Assembly: GCA_914767715.1 (NCBI GenBank) | Contig: OU612066.1 | Span: forward strand, 28,308,283 to 28,372,282 | DNA: 64,000 nucleotides | From: Membranipora membranacea | Taxonomy: Eukaryota; Bryozoa; Gymnolaemata; Cheilostomatida; Membraniporidae | Direction: 5' to 3' | In this document: in pieces, positions 1 through 45,786 of the stretch | How the letters are laid out: each line of letters starts with the position of its first letter | How positions within the stretch are numbered: the stretch's first letter is position 1 | The notes under the pieces: model-generated | Databases searched by the model: none | Told to the model about the DNA's origin: nothing | The model's input: the letters and a program-made list of their open reading frames with translations, nothing else | Translations under genes and position numbers: made by a program

Positions 1-537
1 AAGCTTATAGGAATGATGAACATCCATTACCACAACATCAACTTATGGCAAGACAATCTCTGTGTCATGTGATGTGCCGTTAGCCCAAACTCATCCACCC
101 CAACAGCCTGCCCAAGCTAATGTACCCTTCCTATTATATTTAGTAACACAAAAGAAGTTGTAATGGTTACTGTTAATCTAGAAACATTGTCATACAGCAT
201 GCTAAGCTAACGAATAGCACTTTGCTGCTGCTGATATCTCCTTTGATAAAGAAAAAACGGAAATGTTGAAGATCCATTACCACAGCAATGGTTTTAGGTA
301 AATTGTCAATGTATGATTATATTTTTCACTTATGTAATCTTTTTTTTCTGTTGAGTTGCAATACAAAGCTTAAAACTATACAGAAGGATCTAGGGTTGGG
401 ACCCCTACTAGAAACATGTACAGTAAAGACCTTTCCCTCCCATCCAGTGATTTCAGCTGGTAGCCCTCTTTGTTGACCATGACCGTACCGTATAGCCTGT
501 GCAGGCTGTCTAGGGTGGGTGGTGTTTCCCCCATTCT
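1..537. other. Left-edge intron of the amidohydrolase, no exon recognised
   Basis: This stretch follows the GTACGT donor at 577 on the minus strand, so it should be intronic. I saw no exon matching the missing C-terminal part of the enzyme. A short motif, roughly gatccattaccaca, occurs near 20-40 and again near 265-285. Confidence 0.4.
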
Positions 538-577
538 CTACCCGACCCATACAGCCTGCCCATGCTTCATAACGTAC

Positions 578-3500
578 CTGAGCAGGAGATCAAAACTAAG
601 ACCATGTCTGGCCAGAGTTTTCACACCAGTTTCTACAGCATCCGATTCCAGCCATTTGCATCCATCTGCCTCAAAATCCAGTATATGTCTGACTCCAACA
701 AGAATCCTGTCATACTTCTCCTGTATATCTGATAGTGTGTCGCTCAGCTGATCAGTAAAATAAATCTCTCTCATAGAAGAGGGTAACACTTTGCAGAAGT
801 AGTCGAGGATCCCGAGGTCATAATCTGTGTTAAAAGTTGTACACCCTGTTATCTAAGGGTGAAATTCCACAAAACCCCCCTTGTGATTCCTGTTCTGAGA
901 TTGAATTGCAAAAATACGACACTTCTACTCAATTATGTATGAACTCAACTTTTACACTCTTAACATGGATTTTGACCCCAGAAGCACCACAAAGAAGCTG
1001 CCACACAACCAAATGTGTGCTTATAGAATTCTGTATAGCTCAAAACTAATAAAATGAGGCTGCAATCTCAGCATTGTCACCTAATGAGCAAATAATTTGC
1101 ACAAACTTATCGCCAAAATTAGTGTATGAAATTATTTATCTACCGCAACAGGTGGCGTAGTTACCGTCTTACCAATGAGTATTTATAATCTTTGGTCTTA
1201 CTAGTGTAAATTGTACACGTCATAAGCTGGTGTGCAGATTTCATGCCCTGATCTTGAAGATCAGTTTGTGCAAATTATTTGCCCATTGCCAATTAATTAT
1301 CTTGGAGCTATGCAGAATTCAATGAGCACAAATTTGCATGAGTGGCAACAGTAGTTTAATGACTTGTGACATGTGTCAGGGAGTAGGCCTATTGGACATT
1401 TGGCCCATATATCCTGCTTGTGTGTTACTACCATTTACATCATTATCACACCATTACATCATATGGGCACGGTTATATCAGTATTTTGATTTGAAAGATA
1501 TAGCCATAGAGTTATTATATACTCTAGAGTGGACAATGTGTACAAAAATAGCATCAGTTTTTGTCCTACTTAATTATTGTGAAATCCATGACGCGTCGCA
1601 ATCTGGTTGTGCATGGCCAGTGCCTGTATCATATAATTTATCATTGAGAATTTAGGAATTGGGTATGAAAATTCAAGTTTTAGAGCACTTAAAGCCATTA
1701 TTTCGGAAAAATTTTCATGGCATACTATGTGGAACACTTGTAGGTATTTTCACTTGCAGCCATTGGAAAAATTTTCTATGTTTTCCCATGAAAATAAGCC
1801 AAAGCCCCAACCACAAACACATCATTGTGATGAAAATTAATTACCGGGCTAGCTTGTTTTTTCTACTGCCGCTTGCCAGCCATATAAGCTGTGTCCTGTC
1901 TCTCTTACTCATATGTTACACATGTACACATGTTACATTGCTTACCCATTATTTTTAAAAGCTTGTATGCTGCTGACAAGCAACGCCTGTGTAAAATTTT
2001 CAAGGACGCTATTAATTTAGGCATTGAACATCCCGATATTTATACCATGATGGACAATCAGACACGAACACTGGCCTTACGCTATATTCACGATGAGGAT
2101 CATTTCATCAATGATTTGTTGAGTAAATGTCCATCTGGCAGATACCGTACAGTAAAACATAGAAGCTCACTGGGGAGAGACTGTTTTCTGCGTCATATCA
2201 CTCTTATTTTAAACGAAATACTTTTTTAGACAAAGATTTGATTTTTTATTCCAAGTGTCTTCGCTTTTTCTTGCTGATTCAAAGTGCCAGCAATTACACT
2301 GTATTTCGCGACTCATTTTTTCTTTTAATAATGCTGACAGTGATAGTAATAAAATCCATCCATCCATCCATCCATCCATCCATCCATCCATCCATCCATC
2401 CATCCATCCATCCATCCATCCATCCATCCATCCAATGGGTTTGTTTTATTTTTGATTAAATGAAGTACGAGTAGCCTGTGAATAAGTGATCGGAGGTGTA
2501 AAGTTTTGCAGCTTGCCTCATTTTCAGTCACAGTGTACATAATGTCAAGATTCAGATTTGCTCTCCAGATAACATTACTTTATTGAGGGTATTATTATAA
2601 GCTTTTTTGTCAAAGAAGATCAACTAAGATTGGTGCTAAAATCAGATGTGGTGTTTCTGTCAGTCCTCATTGCTCATAAGATCACTTTCTGGTTGCCTCT
2701 CTTATATATTTATAGCATCAATCCATTTCTGACAGAGGATCACAGCTGTATGAAATGCTAACTCTGGTCATTTCAAAGGATTGAACACTACTACACTAAT
2801 CCCCCTTCCCTCAAAACTATGCAAACAATACACATGTATACGTCAACTGCCAGCGCCTTTACTGGAGTATATACAAAATATTATGTATGATGTTGAAGTT
2901 GCCATCTCAACTAATTTACAAACACAAACCAACAACCATAGTCATAATAATCATACCAAAAAATTGTATCAAACATCCACAACGACCGCTCTGAAGCAAA
3001 TGGTCCCTTATTTCAAGTATGGTGAGAAATCAGAAATATCCGTCCACTTAAAATGTGACATTAGTGAGTGTTTGTTCTGAAAAATCTGGAGTCAGTCTGG
3101 ATAGGTATGTGAGTTTTCCATTCAAAGATTTACTTGATACTCAGCGACTTATCAAAAAAGTTTGTTACAAAATACATTCATTTATATGCTTTCAAAACCT
3201 GCTGTGTATGGTTGAATGGTTTTGCGAATTCAAAAACTAGAGGACACTACGGGAGGAAATTTAGAGCTTTAAATGACATAGCCAAATCTAAACGCCGGAT
3301 CTTAGTCAGAACTGTATGTAAATTGCTTCTGCAAATGGCAACTAAGCGGCCGACTTTTAACCTCCAGTCGGCTTTTCCACAAGCTATTTGTACACCTTAT
3401 ACTGAACAAATAACATTAACTCACTTGATGGATAACATATGAGTAAAATAGACAGAATCCAACTTATGGTTGAGAGAAACGTGGAAAAAAACAAGCTAGC

Positions 3501-5953
3501 CCGGTAATTTTTTTTCATCACAATGATGTGTTTGCGGTTGGGGTTTTGGCTACTTTCATGGGAAAACATAGAAAAATTTTCCAATGGCTGCAAGTGAAAA
3601 TACCTACAAGTGTTCCACATGGTGTGACATGAAAAATTTTCCAAAAAAATGGCTATTAGTGCTCTAAAACATAAATTTTCATGCTCAATTCCTATATTCT
3701 CACCGATAACTTATATGATACAGGCACTAGCCATGCACAACCAGATTGCGTCGCGTCATGAATTTCGCAATAATTAAGTAGGACGTTTTGAGCACTGCAT
3801 TGTCCACTCTAGAGTATATAATAACTCTATGGATATAGCTCACAGATGAAATAATAAATTGAAATTTCTTATTAGAACGATATCAAAAGGGCTAACTGCT
3901 AAAAATGAATGACTTTTAAAAAAAAGTCCAGCTGTGGATACATGTTGACCTTGAAAAGTTGAAGGGAGTGTAACAAAATTATTAATAACTGTGTTTCGGA
4001 ATGTCCTAGATAGTCAGGACTTAAATTCTACCCAAAGACCAATGCTTGTTATAGTCAGCAATATCTTATGAAAAAGTTTTGTCAGGTTTGCATGGTATGA
4101 AAATTGAATGCTTTACTTGGCATGAATTATTGATGGTGGAAAAAGTGCCTACCATTATGGAAGGTGACTGCCGTTCTCTGCATTATGACGTCACAGTCTC
4201 CTGGTAGAGAATGATAGGAACCATCCCTATGGCAAGTAGAGCATTGGATTTTCTTACCATGAAAATATGACAAAACTTTATCATAAGCAACTGCATGATC
4301 ATAATATGCATTGGTCTTTGGGTAGGCTTCAATTATACATTTTAAAATTGGTCTGGTATGTGTCCTATAACCTATGGATGGCAACCCACTCGATCAACTA
4401 TAATTTCACATCCCTTAGATAATAGCAGATTCCATCTATACCTTAGGATTAGCCACATCGATTCCAGCTACCACACCTTTAATGATGCTGTTCTCTTTAG
4501 ACAGCCTATGTAGCCATTCTGAAAAAAAAATATAAACATTTATACAATTCTGCTGGAACACAAACAGATAGTACGAATGATTTTAGTCTGTTTAGCTCTG
4601 ATCTTTAGGTCTGTCAATGCTACTCTTACGTAGTATAGTAGCAGAGCATAAGTATAAACATTTTTGCGATGCGTAAAAAAAAGAAGTATTTCCGTTGCAA
4701 AAATTTTTTTTTATGACCTGATAGGCTTAATGACTTGACATGACCTATAAATTTCATTCAGGCGTAATAAATAATTAGTATCTCATAACAGGATTGTAAC
4801 AGATACCAGGGCAGACCTAGTCTAAGTGCTCAGACTCCAAGGTGCAGGGAGTTATTTGCGCCTTGGAGTCTGAGCACTTAGACTAGGGCAGACCAGACCA
4901 ATAATAAAAGCTCTGGCCAAATATAATCTTAGGTTTATTGGAGACAGTTTGTCAAACGTGATTAGATCAGTTAGCATGCTGATCACGTGATATACTAGTG
5001 CATGTAAATCTTTGGATTGATAGAGAGTGAATTAATTCACTTAGCATGATTACCAACACATGGAGTTTGGTGTGACGACCCGCACTAAATTTCAGTAATT
5101 AGGGACCGGTACTTAATAGGTACTCATACTATCAAGTAGTAACCTAGATACTATATAGGCTCTAACTATCAGAGATACACATGTTAATAGTGTAGTCTCA
5201 ATGTCAGCATGATCAGTTAGACCCACTGATTTACATTCATGTATTATAAATCAGTGGTTAGACCATCTCAATCTGGGAGTATCAAATTACAGTTGCATTG
5301 TGGGAATGATTACAACATTAATCTCACCTATCTCGTGCACAGAGTCGTTTAGAACTTGTACGAACACAGCTCCCTTCACATTGGACAGTTTGGCTGCCTC
5401 CGAGTATTCTCTGATTGTAATCTCTCTACCGATCGGCAATGCTTCAGTCGGCCAATCATAATGCTGACCAGGGCAGTACCATATATCTGCATATAAATCA
5501 AATGGTAAGCTGTCTACACGCTCGGACAGCGAATGAGCAGATCAAGTATGATCAAATTTGCTTGTATCGGTATTTTGTATCTCCCTTTCGAGCCCAGTAG
5601 AGAATATTGGTAGGTCAGGAGTGACTCAGCATCAGGTTCCAGGCTTAGTGGGCAGTGGTGTACTGAGAACTGAATTATCATCATGCACAGACTTGGCTGA
5701 TTTGACTTGAGTGATTTGACTTGACTGATTTGACTGGACTTGATTTGACTTGACTGATTTTGAGAGAGTGGGCAGTATGCCTGTGCAAATTTTTTCACAC
5801 ATGCAGTAATTTATACTCCTTCAAATTTGGGCAGGTTAAAAAAATGTTAGCTCAAATGTTTGAGTTCAGGTGACGGCCTACCTACAAATGAGAGAACTTA
5901 CGGAAATGGCTGTCCACAATCGGAGGTTGTGTGTCGTCGTTTACTTTTGACAT
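578..5953 (-). CDS. Amidohydrolase-2 family metal-dependent hydrolase (5' and middle exons, partial)
   Basis: Four exons are read on the minus strand: 5953-5902, 5486-5328, 4518-4442 and 824-578. The ATG at 5953 opens a short leader that reaches VDSHF; splicing completes IVDSHFHIW, the N-terminal HxH metal-binding signature of TIM-barrel amidohydrolases (Amidohydro_2, COG3618-like). Next come a segment with [13 protein letters not shown] and VFVQ, then EWLHRL with [11 protein letters not shown], then [26 protein letters not shown] and [13 protein letters not shown], all in the family's usual order. The family cleaves lactones or C-C/C-N bonds; the substrate here cannot be inferred. Donors are GTAAGT, GTGAGA, GTATAG and GTACGT. 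Exon 3 ends in phase 0 whereas exon 4 must be entered in phase 1, so a small exon of length 1 mod 3 is probably unseen between 824 and 4442. The C-terminal third, with the later His and Asp ligands, lies left of the window. Confidence 0.8.
1495..3840. repeat. Inverted-repeat pair (foldback element) in amidohydrolase intron
   Basis: The left arm, about 1495-1925, reappears as its reverse complement at about 3440-3840. Shared blocks include the actctagagtatataataac segment, the gcatggc(c/t)agtgcctgtatc region and the segment ending ccgggctagcttgttttt. The loop of about 1.5 kb contains a CCAT microsatellite. Arms of roughly 400 bp without a recognisable transposase suggest a non-autonomous foldback DNA transposon. 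Confidence 0.75.
2355..2434. repeat. (CCAT)n microsatellite
   Basis: About 20 uninterrupted copies of a 4-bp unit. It produces open frames on both strands (HPSI on plus, DGWM on minus) that are not genes. Confidence 0.97.
4030..4335. repeat. Short foldback element
   Basis: The segment around 4030-4125 (accaatgc, then agttttgtca, then catggta) is repeated as its reverse complement around 4240-4335. The minus-strand open frame inside it at 4127-4384 is therefore part of a repeat rather than an exon. Confidence 0.65.
4815..4888. repeat. Near-perfect hairpin
   Basis: Arms of about 30 bp (agtctaagtgctcagactcc and its complement) flank a loop of about 15 bp. It is intronic and behaves like a miniature palindromic repeat. 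A fragment of the same word (gtctaagcgctcagact) occurs near 49420. Confidence 0.85.
4970..5215. repeat. Dispersed repeat, copy 1 (second copy at 34083-34314)
   Basis: About 240 bp share clear similarity in direct orientation with 34083-34314. Shared words include tgatcac(g/a)tgatatacta, gatagagagtgaatta, ggtgtgacg and cagagatacacatgttaata. It has no coding content and is probably a non-autonomous interspersed element. Confidence 0.75.
5694..5763. repeat. Tandem TGATTTGACT-type minisatellite
   Basis: Imperfect 10-15 bp units built on tgatttgact(t/g)ga, about five copies, in intron 1-2 of the amidohydrolase. Confidence 0.7.
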
Positions 5954-6269
5954 AACTGGATAACTGCTGTGACATCAAAGAGACCTTCCCTCTGCAGATC
6001 AGCTGTATATACCTAGAATGTACAAATAAATTAAAGAATTAGATGTACAAATAAATAACTTGTTCAACTTACTACTAGCAGCTTGCAGTTGCAACAGCTG
6101 AGTGACCTATCAATCTGATATAAGGAATGTCAGCTGTCAAACTCCATACAGCCTGTCAAAGCATTATTATGATAATAGGCTGTTGTGTCATAGTATATTT
6201 ATGTTTAACATAGCCAGTTCTCCTAACCCCTGATGATGATCTTTGTTGAGTTGATTATTTATTATATAT

Positions 6270-6985
6270 TATCACAGAGTAAGGATAAGCAGTGGGGACA
6301 CTTCAATGATCGTTATAGTGCCTGCGGTTTTTATCCACTGGGGGAAATTCATCAATCTGGCCACCTGCCAATTTCAGTATAGATATAAGTTACAGTGGAG
6401 TTTTGTCATGCAGACATAGCCACCTTTGATAGGTCATAATTCATTCTGTATTTATCCTAAAGACTGATTTCTAACTTTTCTGAAATGTCCAATCTTCGAG
6501 CTATACACCATATTATTGTCATTTTTCCTAGGATACATAGGCTATGAGTAATCCAGGTTTTTAAAATGAGTTTTATCATATAGATTTACATAGGGCTTAG
6601 GTCAATGCACGGATATTTCCTAATTTTGAAGACCAGCCGTCTATCAATTGTCACATGTAAATCTATATGACAAAACTCATTTCAAAAACCTGGATTACTC
6701 TTAGCCTATGAATCCTAGCAAAAAATGACAACAATATGGTGTATAGCTTGAAGCTTGGACATTCCAGCAAAGTTGGAAATCAGTCTTTAGGATAAATACA
6801 GAATGAATTATGGCCCATCAAAGGTAGGGATGTCTGCAAGAAAAATGCCATTATAACCTATAGAGATAATGAGTTTTTGGCATCCAGCTGTGCACAATTT
6901 TCCCCCAGTGAATCAAAAACCGCAGGCACTATAACTATCATTGAACTGTCCCCTCTGTATATCCTTACTCTGTGATATTATGAAC
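6270..6985. repeat. Large foldback element (~340-bp arms)
   Basis: The left arm, about 6270-6620, and right arm, about 6640-6985, are inverted copies. Both carry a long shared block with tatagtgcctgcggttttt, both carry tggattactc, and the ends read cagagtaaggat and atccttactctg. The loop is very short, so a transcript would form one long hairpin. Confidence 0.85.
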
Positions 6986-7654
6986 TTTTAGTGACCACCA
7001 GTCAATGCATGAAGAAAATAAGACCATGTGAAAATTGTACTGTTATGTCAACTGCTTCTTATTCTACAATACATGGAGCTGTGATTTAGCCTGGCCAGGT
7101 TAAAGCTGATTCATACATTCACACTGCTCTATTCAGAAATGGGACTTTATTTCCTAATATGTTGAAGATTACCTATATCCTAAGGCTAAGTCAATTTTAC
7201 AACTGTGCAGCTTTCAGGATGGTAGACAGTGAAAAGGGTCGTGACTTGAAAAGGTCACGACTTCTACTTGAGTTTAAATCCACTAAGTTTCCATGTGGAT
7301 TCTTAGCTTTACATGTCAGAGATCCAGCCGAAACTTCAAATAGATCTTCCGCTCAGCCTTGCAAGCTAGTTCAGAAACCTTAGCACAAACTGAATCTTCG
7401 CTAAGTTCGATCCATGGAGTTAGAGTGATATATACGTATTATATTATATACACCTAAATGAAATCTGTGTCTCTGATATCATAATATGCACAAAATCAAA
7501 CGACATGTCAATACATTATAGAGTCACCAATCGGATCTATACAAATATTCGGAGCCTGTTTTCCAGTCGGCGGCAAAATGGAATACATTGGTTTTGCTTA
7601 AACGGGTGATTTATAGGTTTGTAGCAAAAGCTTTCAGCTGTTTCTCAGCCGATA

Positions 7655-7962
7655 TAGATAACTGGTGGTGGCATTCTATTATTAACTAATAATAACAGAA
7701 TGCCCTGTTTATGACAAAACAGAGGGTGGGCTGCCCCTGAAGAGGGACGCAAGTTGCCCGGAGTCCTCGTACTGAGAGTGTGATACATCCTAGTAAACTA
7801 GACTGCATCCTAGAGGTGTGGCCATCGTGGACCTCCTAATCATAAGTGTGCAGCAAGCTGTCAGAAACTGAAACAGGCACTAGTCGGCCATTGGCAGTGA
7901 CAATTTGATCTTAGCCAATAGGCCGAGAAGCTAATATTAACAGAATGCTATTACCAGCTATC
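7655..7962. repeat. Foldback element with internal small hairpin
   Basis: The terminal segments gataactggtggtggcattct (left) and agaatgctattaccagctatc (right) are inverted. A compact hairpin built on gcattctattatta sits at about 7672-7702. The internal part (tgatcttagccaataggc, near 7905) recurs near 50145. Confidence 0.65.
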
Positions 7963-8567
7963 CAATCACAGTTTGAGCGCTTAAACTAGTGGAGCCTAAA
8001 CGCAATTATATTATGATAGTGACAAAAAGTGTGATAACTGAGAAGAAAATGTTGCCATTACAGAAAGCTTACATGAGCAGAGCTTGGAGCCTGACCCTGA
8101 TAGCAGAGCACTGATATGGAATATATATATATAATATACCTTGGTGTTAAAAGCTTAAGAAATTTTGAAGTCAAATAATAAAACACCCTGCCCTATAAGA
8201 TGTGCATCACCATTGAGAAGCACCTGATCATAAAACTCAGGAGAGCCAAGAACAAATCTTTAGGTGTAGGTTTGAATCCTGGAAGTATTGCGCTTGTCAG
8301 TTGTAGGTCGAGTTACAGCAAAATTAGGCCGGAAACTACATGGACAATCCTGCGGCAGGTCAGCAAATGAGAAGACTAAAACAAATAATCCCACCATAAG
8401 TCCAATCCAGATGACCAGTGGCCGTGCAATAATCTTCTTTCTGTTCTAAACTCAATTGCAATATAACGATCGAGTTCCTGGAAATTCCAACGTGGAAAAA
8501 CTCCCAGCTCTTGATGATGAGTGGGATGTTTATAAAATTCTAAAGGGTATTCATTGATATATATATA

Positions 8568-8640
8568 TGATAGGGTGGTTTAGTGGTTAGAATTCGAGCC
8601 TCTCAATCTGAGACGTGCACGATCGAATCCTGTTTACTAC
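8568..8640 (+). repeat. tRNA-like sequence (probable SINE head)
   Basis: The order resembles the left half of a tRNA: ggtggtttagtggttaga as an A-box-like segment, then an anticodon-like arm (cctctcaatctgagac), then gatcgaatcctg as a degenerate B box. The acceptor stem does not pair well, so this is not a functional tRNA. A tRNA-derived SINE or tRNA pseudogene is likely. Confidence 0.5.
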
Positions 8641-9580
8641 CCATGCTGCTATAGGAGGTGAGCTCTCCTCACAAAGCTACTCCTTCAGATTATTTTTCGG
8701 CTTGGGTAACAGAAATACCAGATACATGTACTTATAATATAATCCATACTCAGCCTTGTATATATTCCCTCAATCGGGAACAAGCTGCTGCCAAATATCA
8801 GTTCCTAAACCTGCAAAGACTACAGACTGATTTTCGCTTTAAAATCATTTCAGCAAAAGCCCAGAGTGGGCACAACTACTGATGCTCTAGTACCTTTGAT
8901 GACAGCAGCTTCTCGGATCCAAATCCACTATTATTACAAAACTTTCAATAGAACAGCCCTCCTTGACAATAATATTTTCAATAAATTCACTTGATTTGCT
9001 TAACCATTCATTTTCATTGTGCATGGTCTCGTAATATATCCAAGAGACTTGATTGGCGAATAAATTTTATATAATATATATTTATGTTGACCTGCCTTTG
9101 TCATATAGACCATGGCTGTATCCTTCTATACTGCCATCCCTATCCAAACCTCAGTTACTTTCTGCCTTCCAAAATTTTTTTGAATTTTCCAAGATCTTGT
9201 TAAGGGAAAACCAATTTTGTCATAGACGTCTCCAATCTTTTCAGAGCTGTCGTGATGATGATTGTCATTCTGAAGCATTTATTCAGGCTAAGCCCACTGG
9301 CCGCATCATGTGTGGCTGCTTCATGTATCTCAATCGGTCGAGCTACTGTGTATGAATAGACTCTACGTGCCAGCTCATTGTTTAAAGATTAAATAATTAT
9401 TTATTTACCTCCAACTAACTAGTAATATTAAAATAATATTATCCTGTTGTGTTCTTAGCCTGCCATTCATATCTGATTTTACAAGTTGCTCGAATCATTA
9501 AGTGGCCATTGCTCAATTCATAGTTAACAGGTATTCTAACTTTTCACTTAGTTTGATAAAAAATGATTAAAACCTCTCCC

Positions 9581-9597
9581 TCCCCCCCCCCCCCGTC
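9581..9597. repeat. Poly-C tract
   Basis: A pyrimidine run dominated by C. Similar G/C homopolymers occur near 11559, 39606, 40748 and 43310. Confidence 0.9.
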
Positions 9598-10691
9598 AGG
9601 TTGCTTCCATTGATCATGTTGTTGTGAACCAGCTTAGATAAATGTTGTTACGCGTAATATGAATGCTTGTGGAGATTGAGAGTACGAGGAATTTTATGTA
9701 GCAGTATGAATGAAGGCCCCTAGTTCATACATGAATGAACGAAGACGATTAGGGAGATTGAGTGAAGTATTAATAGCAAGTAAACAGCTCAGCTCGGGGA
9801 CTCTTGATCCAACAAGAGAACTGAGCACATCAAACATTAATTGGAGCTGAAATATGTGGCAACAACACACAGATATCCAGCCACATATTCAGTATTAGAT
9901 AGTATCAAAACACCAAGAAAAACACCAACAAAAATAGGATATGTAATCAGCCCGGTAAACCAAAACCAAAATGATCGTGTGATTGTCGGTGCGAGTTTAT
10001 ATTTTGTTCTGTTTATATTTGTATATTTTGTTTTTTTCTATCATGACGATGTCTCTCACCCGTGTTTTTTGTCTATATCTAGGTTCGACATCAGCGTAAC
10101 AGGACAGGTCTATCAGGATTAAATTACTTTGATGGTTGTCAATTCAGAGGTAGAATAGTGTAATTTGGTGAGTTGTATATTTATGAATTGAGCATTTTCT
10201 ACTAACCAGTCGTTAGTGTACACCCCAAAGTGCACCATTTCAATGTATCAATTTACATAGCATTTCAAACCACGGATACGGCCCTGATATAGACTATCAG
10301 ATTTTAAAAGCTAGTTTCAATAACTGACTAAAAGTTATATACTGAGACAATTTTCTTCACAGTAGCTGTACTGTGTGTGTTTTACCACTGATCCACATAT
10401 TAATATCAGTTGTGTGTGAGTTCCCATTAAGTACAATTAAATTTGTTTCCCTGCAATGCAGTGGGTTACTCTTTGCGCTTTGCAGTTAACATAAGGCTTA
10501 ACCTGCACACAATGTTTGCCCAAAGATCACTGGTACTCTTGCTTGCCTTTCCTCACAACATTAGAACAATTATAGAGTTCTAACTTGTGACCCTTAAATA
10601 AGATCATCTTGTCTGTTAGTGGTTTGTCAACTAATAGGTGTAAAACTAGTTCTTCTCCACAATTATAGACTCATTACTAAGATCAATAGTT

Positions 10692-43623
<32,932 letters not shown>

Positions 43624-43921
43624 ATGGATACGTAAATAGCCCAGGCTCTCCGTCGCTCACTGGACCCTACTAAGGCGTTGGATTATATGCAGAACATACA
43701 CACATGCCACTGTTCAACCACAGCCTGTGGCTATTTACATAAAAATGATAGCCCACACTGGTCACCTATGACAAATCTCTCATAGAATCATGTGAATAGA
43801 ATTTTAAAAACCTTTCTCTATATAAGAGCATTCCTTTTTTGGTTTTGGTTTTTATTTTGTTAATGTTTTAATCATCCACTTGTGTTGATTTTTGTTATGT
43901 CGTTTCTTTAATATGTTGCCA

Positions 43922-43927
43922 AATAAA
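43922..43927 (+). terminator. Poly(A) signal of the receptor gene
   Basis: AATAAA lies about 300 bp after the TAG stop and is followed by a T/GT-rich stretch (tttcattttgtt). This is the only canonical signal between the stop and the next gene's start that is well placed. Confidence 0.75.
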
Positions 43928-45702
43928 CTTTCATTTTGTTAAGTGTAATTGAAGTTTTCATGTACTGGACCGGGTAGATAGATATATAGAGATAGTGTCT
44001 AGATCAGGCATAAAAAATGAGTTCTCTCTGCAGATTTTAGGAGCAGCTCACCAGTAGGATGGGAACAACCAGAATGCGGCAAATTTTCTAAATTATCACG
44101 TCCCCACTAAGCATAATATAGGGCGAATGTTATGTGGAATATAAGGTTTTCCGGATAATCACTTCCTACAGTCGATCACACTGAGTAGTGACAGTCTTGG
44201 CCTGATATTTCACCTTCCTGGCCCGATATTCAAAATTCATTCATTACCTTAGGCAGAAAAATTCTTCGATGTCAGTTGCATCGTCATTACTGATTGATTT
44301 GAATTGCAGGACTATCATGAGGGAAAATCAAACGACAATTAGCTTCATTTACAGCATATAATATGGATATTTTCGCAAAACTACTACAACTCATCTCCCC
44401 TCAATCACAGAAAATGAACATTCACTCAAAAGAAAAGCTCTAGGAGTTCCAAATCACAGCCAGGTTATTTTATTGTCATAAGTATCACACAGACATTCCA
44501 CATTTCACATTAATAATCCAAGTTTTGATAAATGAACAGCGTTGCAAAGATGTGACAACAGAAAGAGTTCAACTATATTTTTGGTATCAGAATTCCAATA
44601 GATATATATATGTATATATATATATATAATACTTTTATTGTCAACAACAATTCATTATTAATAATGTTTTTCATGATGTGACATAAATGGCAAAAAAGAA
44701 AAATAATACTCGCAAAGATTCAATCTGATAATGATATTCAATCTGATCTGATAATTTCCAGTGTGTGTATAAACAATAAACTAGTATGAACTACAACACC
44801 AGCCTACCAGTCCACCACCATTGAGCGCTTTTCTGGGTGTTATTACAATGGTACAATATTACAAGGCCAAGCACAGGTTAATATCATTAAGCAGCATGAA
44901 TGAATAGGATTTGGGATACTATTCAAACCTAGCAAAGGCCTATATAGCCGAAGCTGTAGCAGTTTCACACTGATATGTGAGCGAAATCTTCAGCCTGATC
45001 GGCCGAGCAATAACATAAGTCTATATAAGATCTGAGTTGGCAGAAGTCTCGCCTGTGGAAGTATCAAGGAGTATACCCTAGCAGAATGTTTGGAAGTTTA
45101 GGTTTTGACCATGGGGTGAGAAGTTTTCTAGGGCGAGCTGTGATGGAACAACTCAGCCTGATCTAGATTGAGCTCGAAATGCCCATGGAATCTAGTGTTG
45201 CATTATATATCAATATTGATCATTATCAGATGGGTCAATTCCACAAAATGCCTCATTATGGTGATTTTCATAATAAGATGGTCGTCGTCCCCAGTGGTGA
45301 AGGGAAAGATATTATATTGATAGGCGATTACCGTAAGACTGATGCATCAGATGATGCAGGGAGATTGGGACATGACTTCCTACCCTGATATCAACCAGTC
45401 TGTCTTGAAACATACAATAGGGATGTGTGGTAACAGGGGCGTATATTCTAAAAAATTTCACTCACTGACTTTTTAGAGATGAGCATAATGATCGGGCGCA
45501 GCCCGATCCACACGCCGTAAGCGTGGCGGGGAGGGTGTGGGAGGGGCGCCCTCCCACCACGGAATTGTTTGCATATCGGTAGCAAAATAGTGCAAGCAGA
45601 GAGGTGAGCACTGAGCTGTTGGGTATTTTCAGAAAACAACTCAATAGCAGTAGAAGATTACGGTAAAAATGCTCCAGTTATAAAGCACCCAATTGAAAAA
45701 AA

Positions 45703-45786
45703 CCGACCTTGATGGAATTTGAACCCACAACAATTTTATTAACAGTGATTATTAGGCAGACGCTCTACACACTGAGCTATTCAGCC
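45703..45786 (-). repeat. tRNA-like SINE head, family B copy 2
   Basis: On the minus strand: ggctgaatagctcagtgtgt, agagcgtctgcc, then gtgggttcaaattccatcaa. The match to the copy at 14944-15036 covers both halves. Confidence 0.65.

Larger units (their letters stand above)
5954..10691. other. Divergent intergenic spacer
   Basis: This separates the divergent starts of the amidohydrolase (minus, ATG at 5953) and the multidomain receptor (plus, ATG at 10692). I found no convincing exon. It contains the 6270-6985 foldback, a second foldback at 7655-7962, a tRNA-like SINE near 8568 and a C-homopolymer at about 9581-9597. The promoters of both genes should lie here, but I can point to no specific element. 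Confidence 0.55.

Noticed and set aside
2209-2540. Open frames of HPSI or DGWM repeats
   Set aside because: Products of the CCAT microsatellite on both strands, with no splice context.
4127-4384. Minus-strand open frame as the missing amidohydrolase exon
   Set aside because: Most of it lies in the 4030-4335 inverted repeat, and the protein has no resemblance to the family.
45179-45388. Plus-strand open frame of 69 codons
   Set aside because: No domain, no splice partner, isolated in a repeat-containing spacer.
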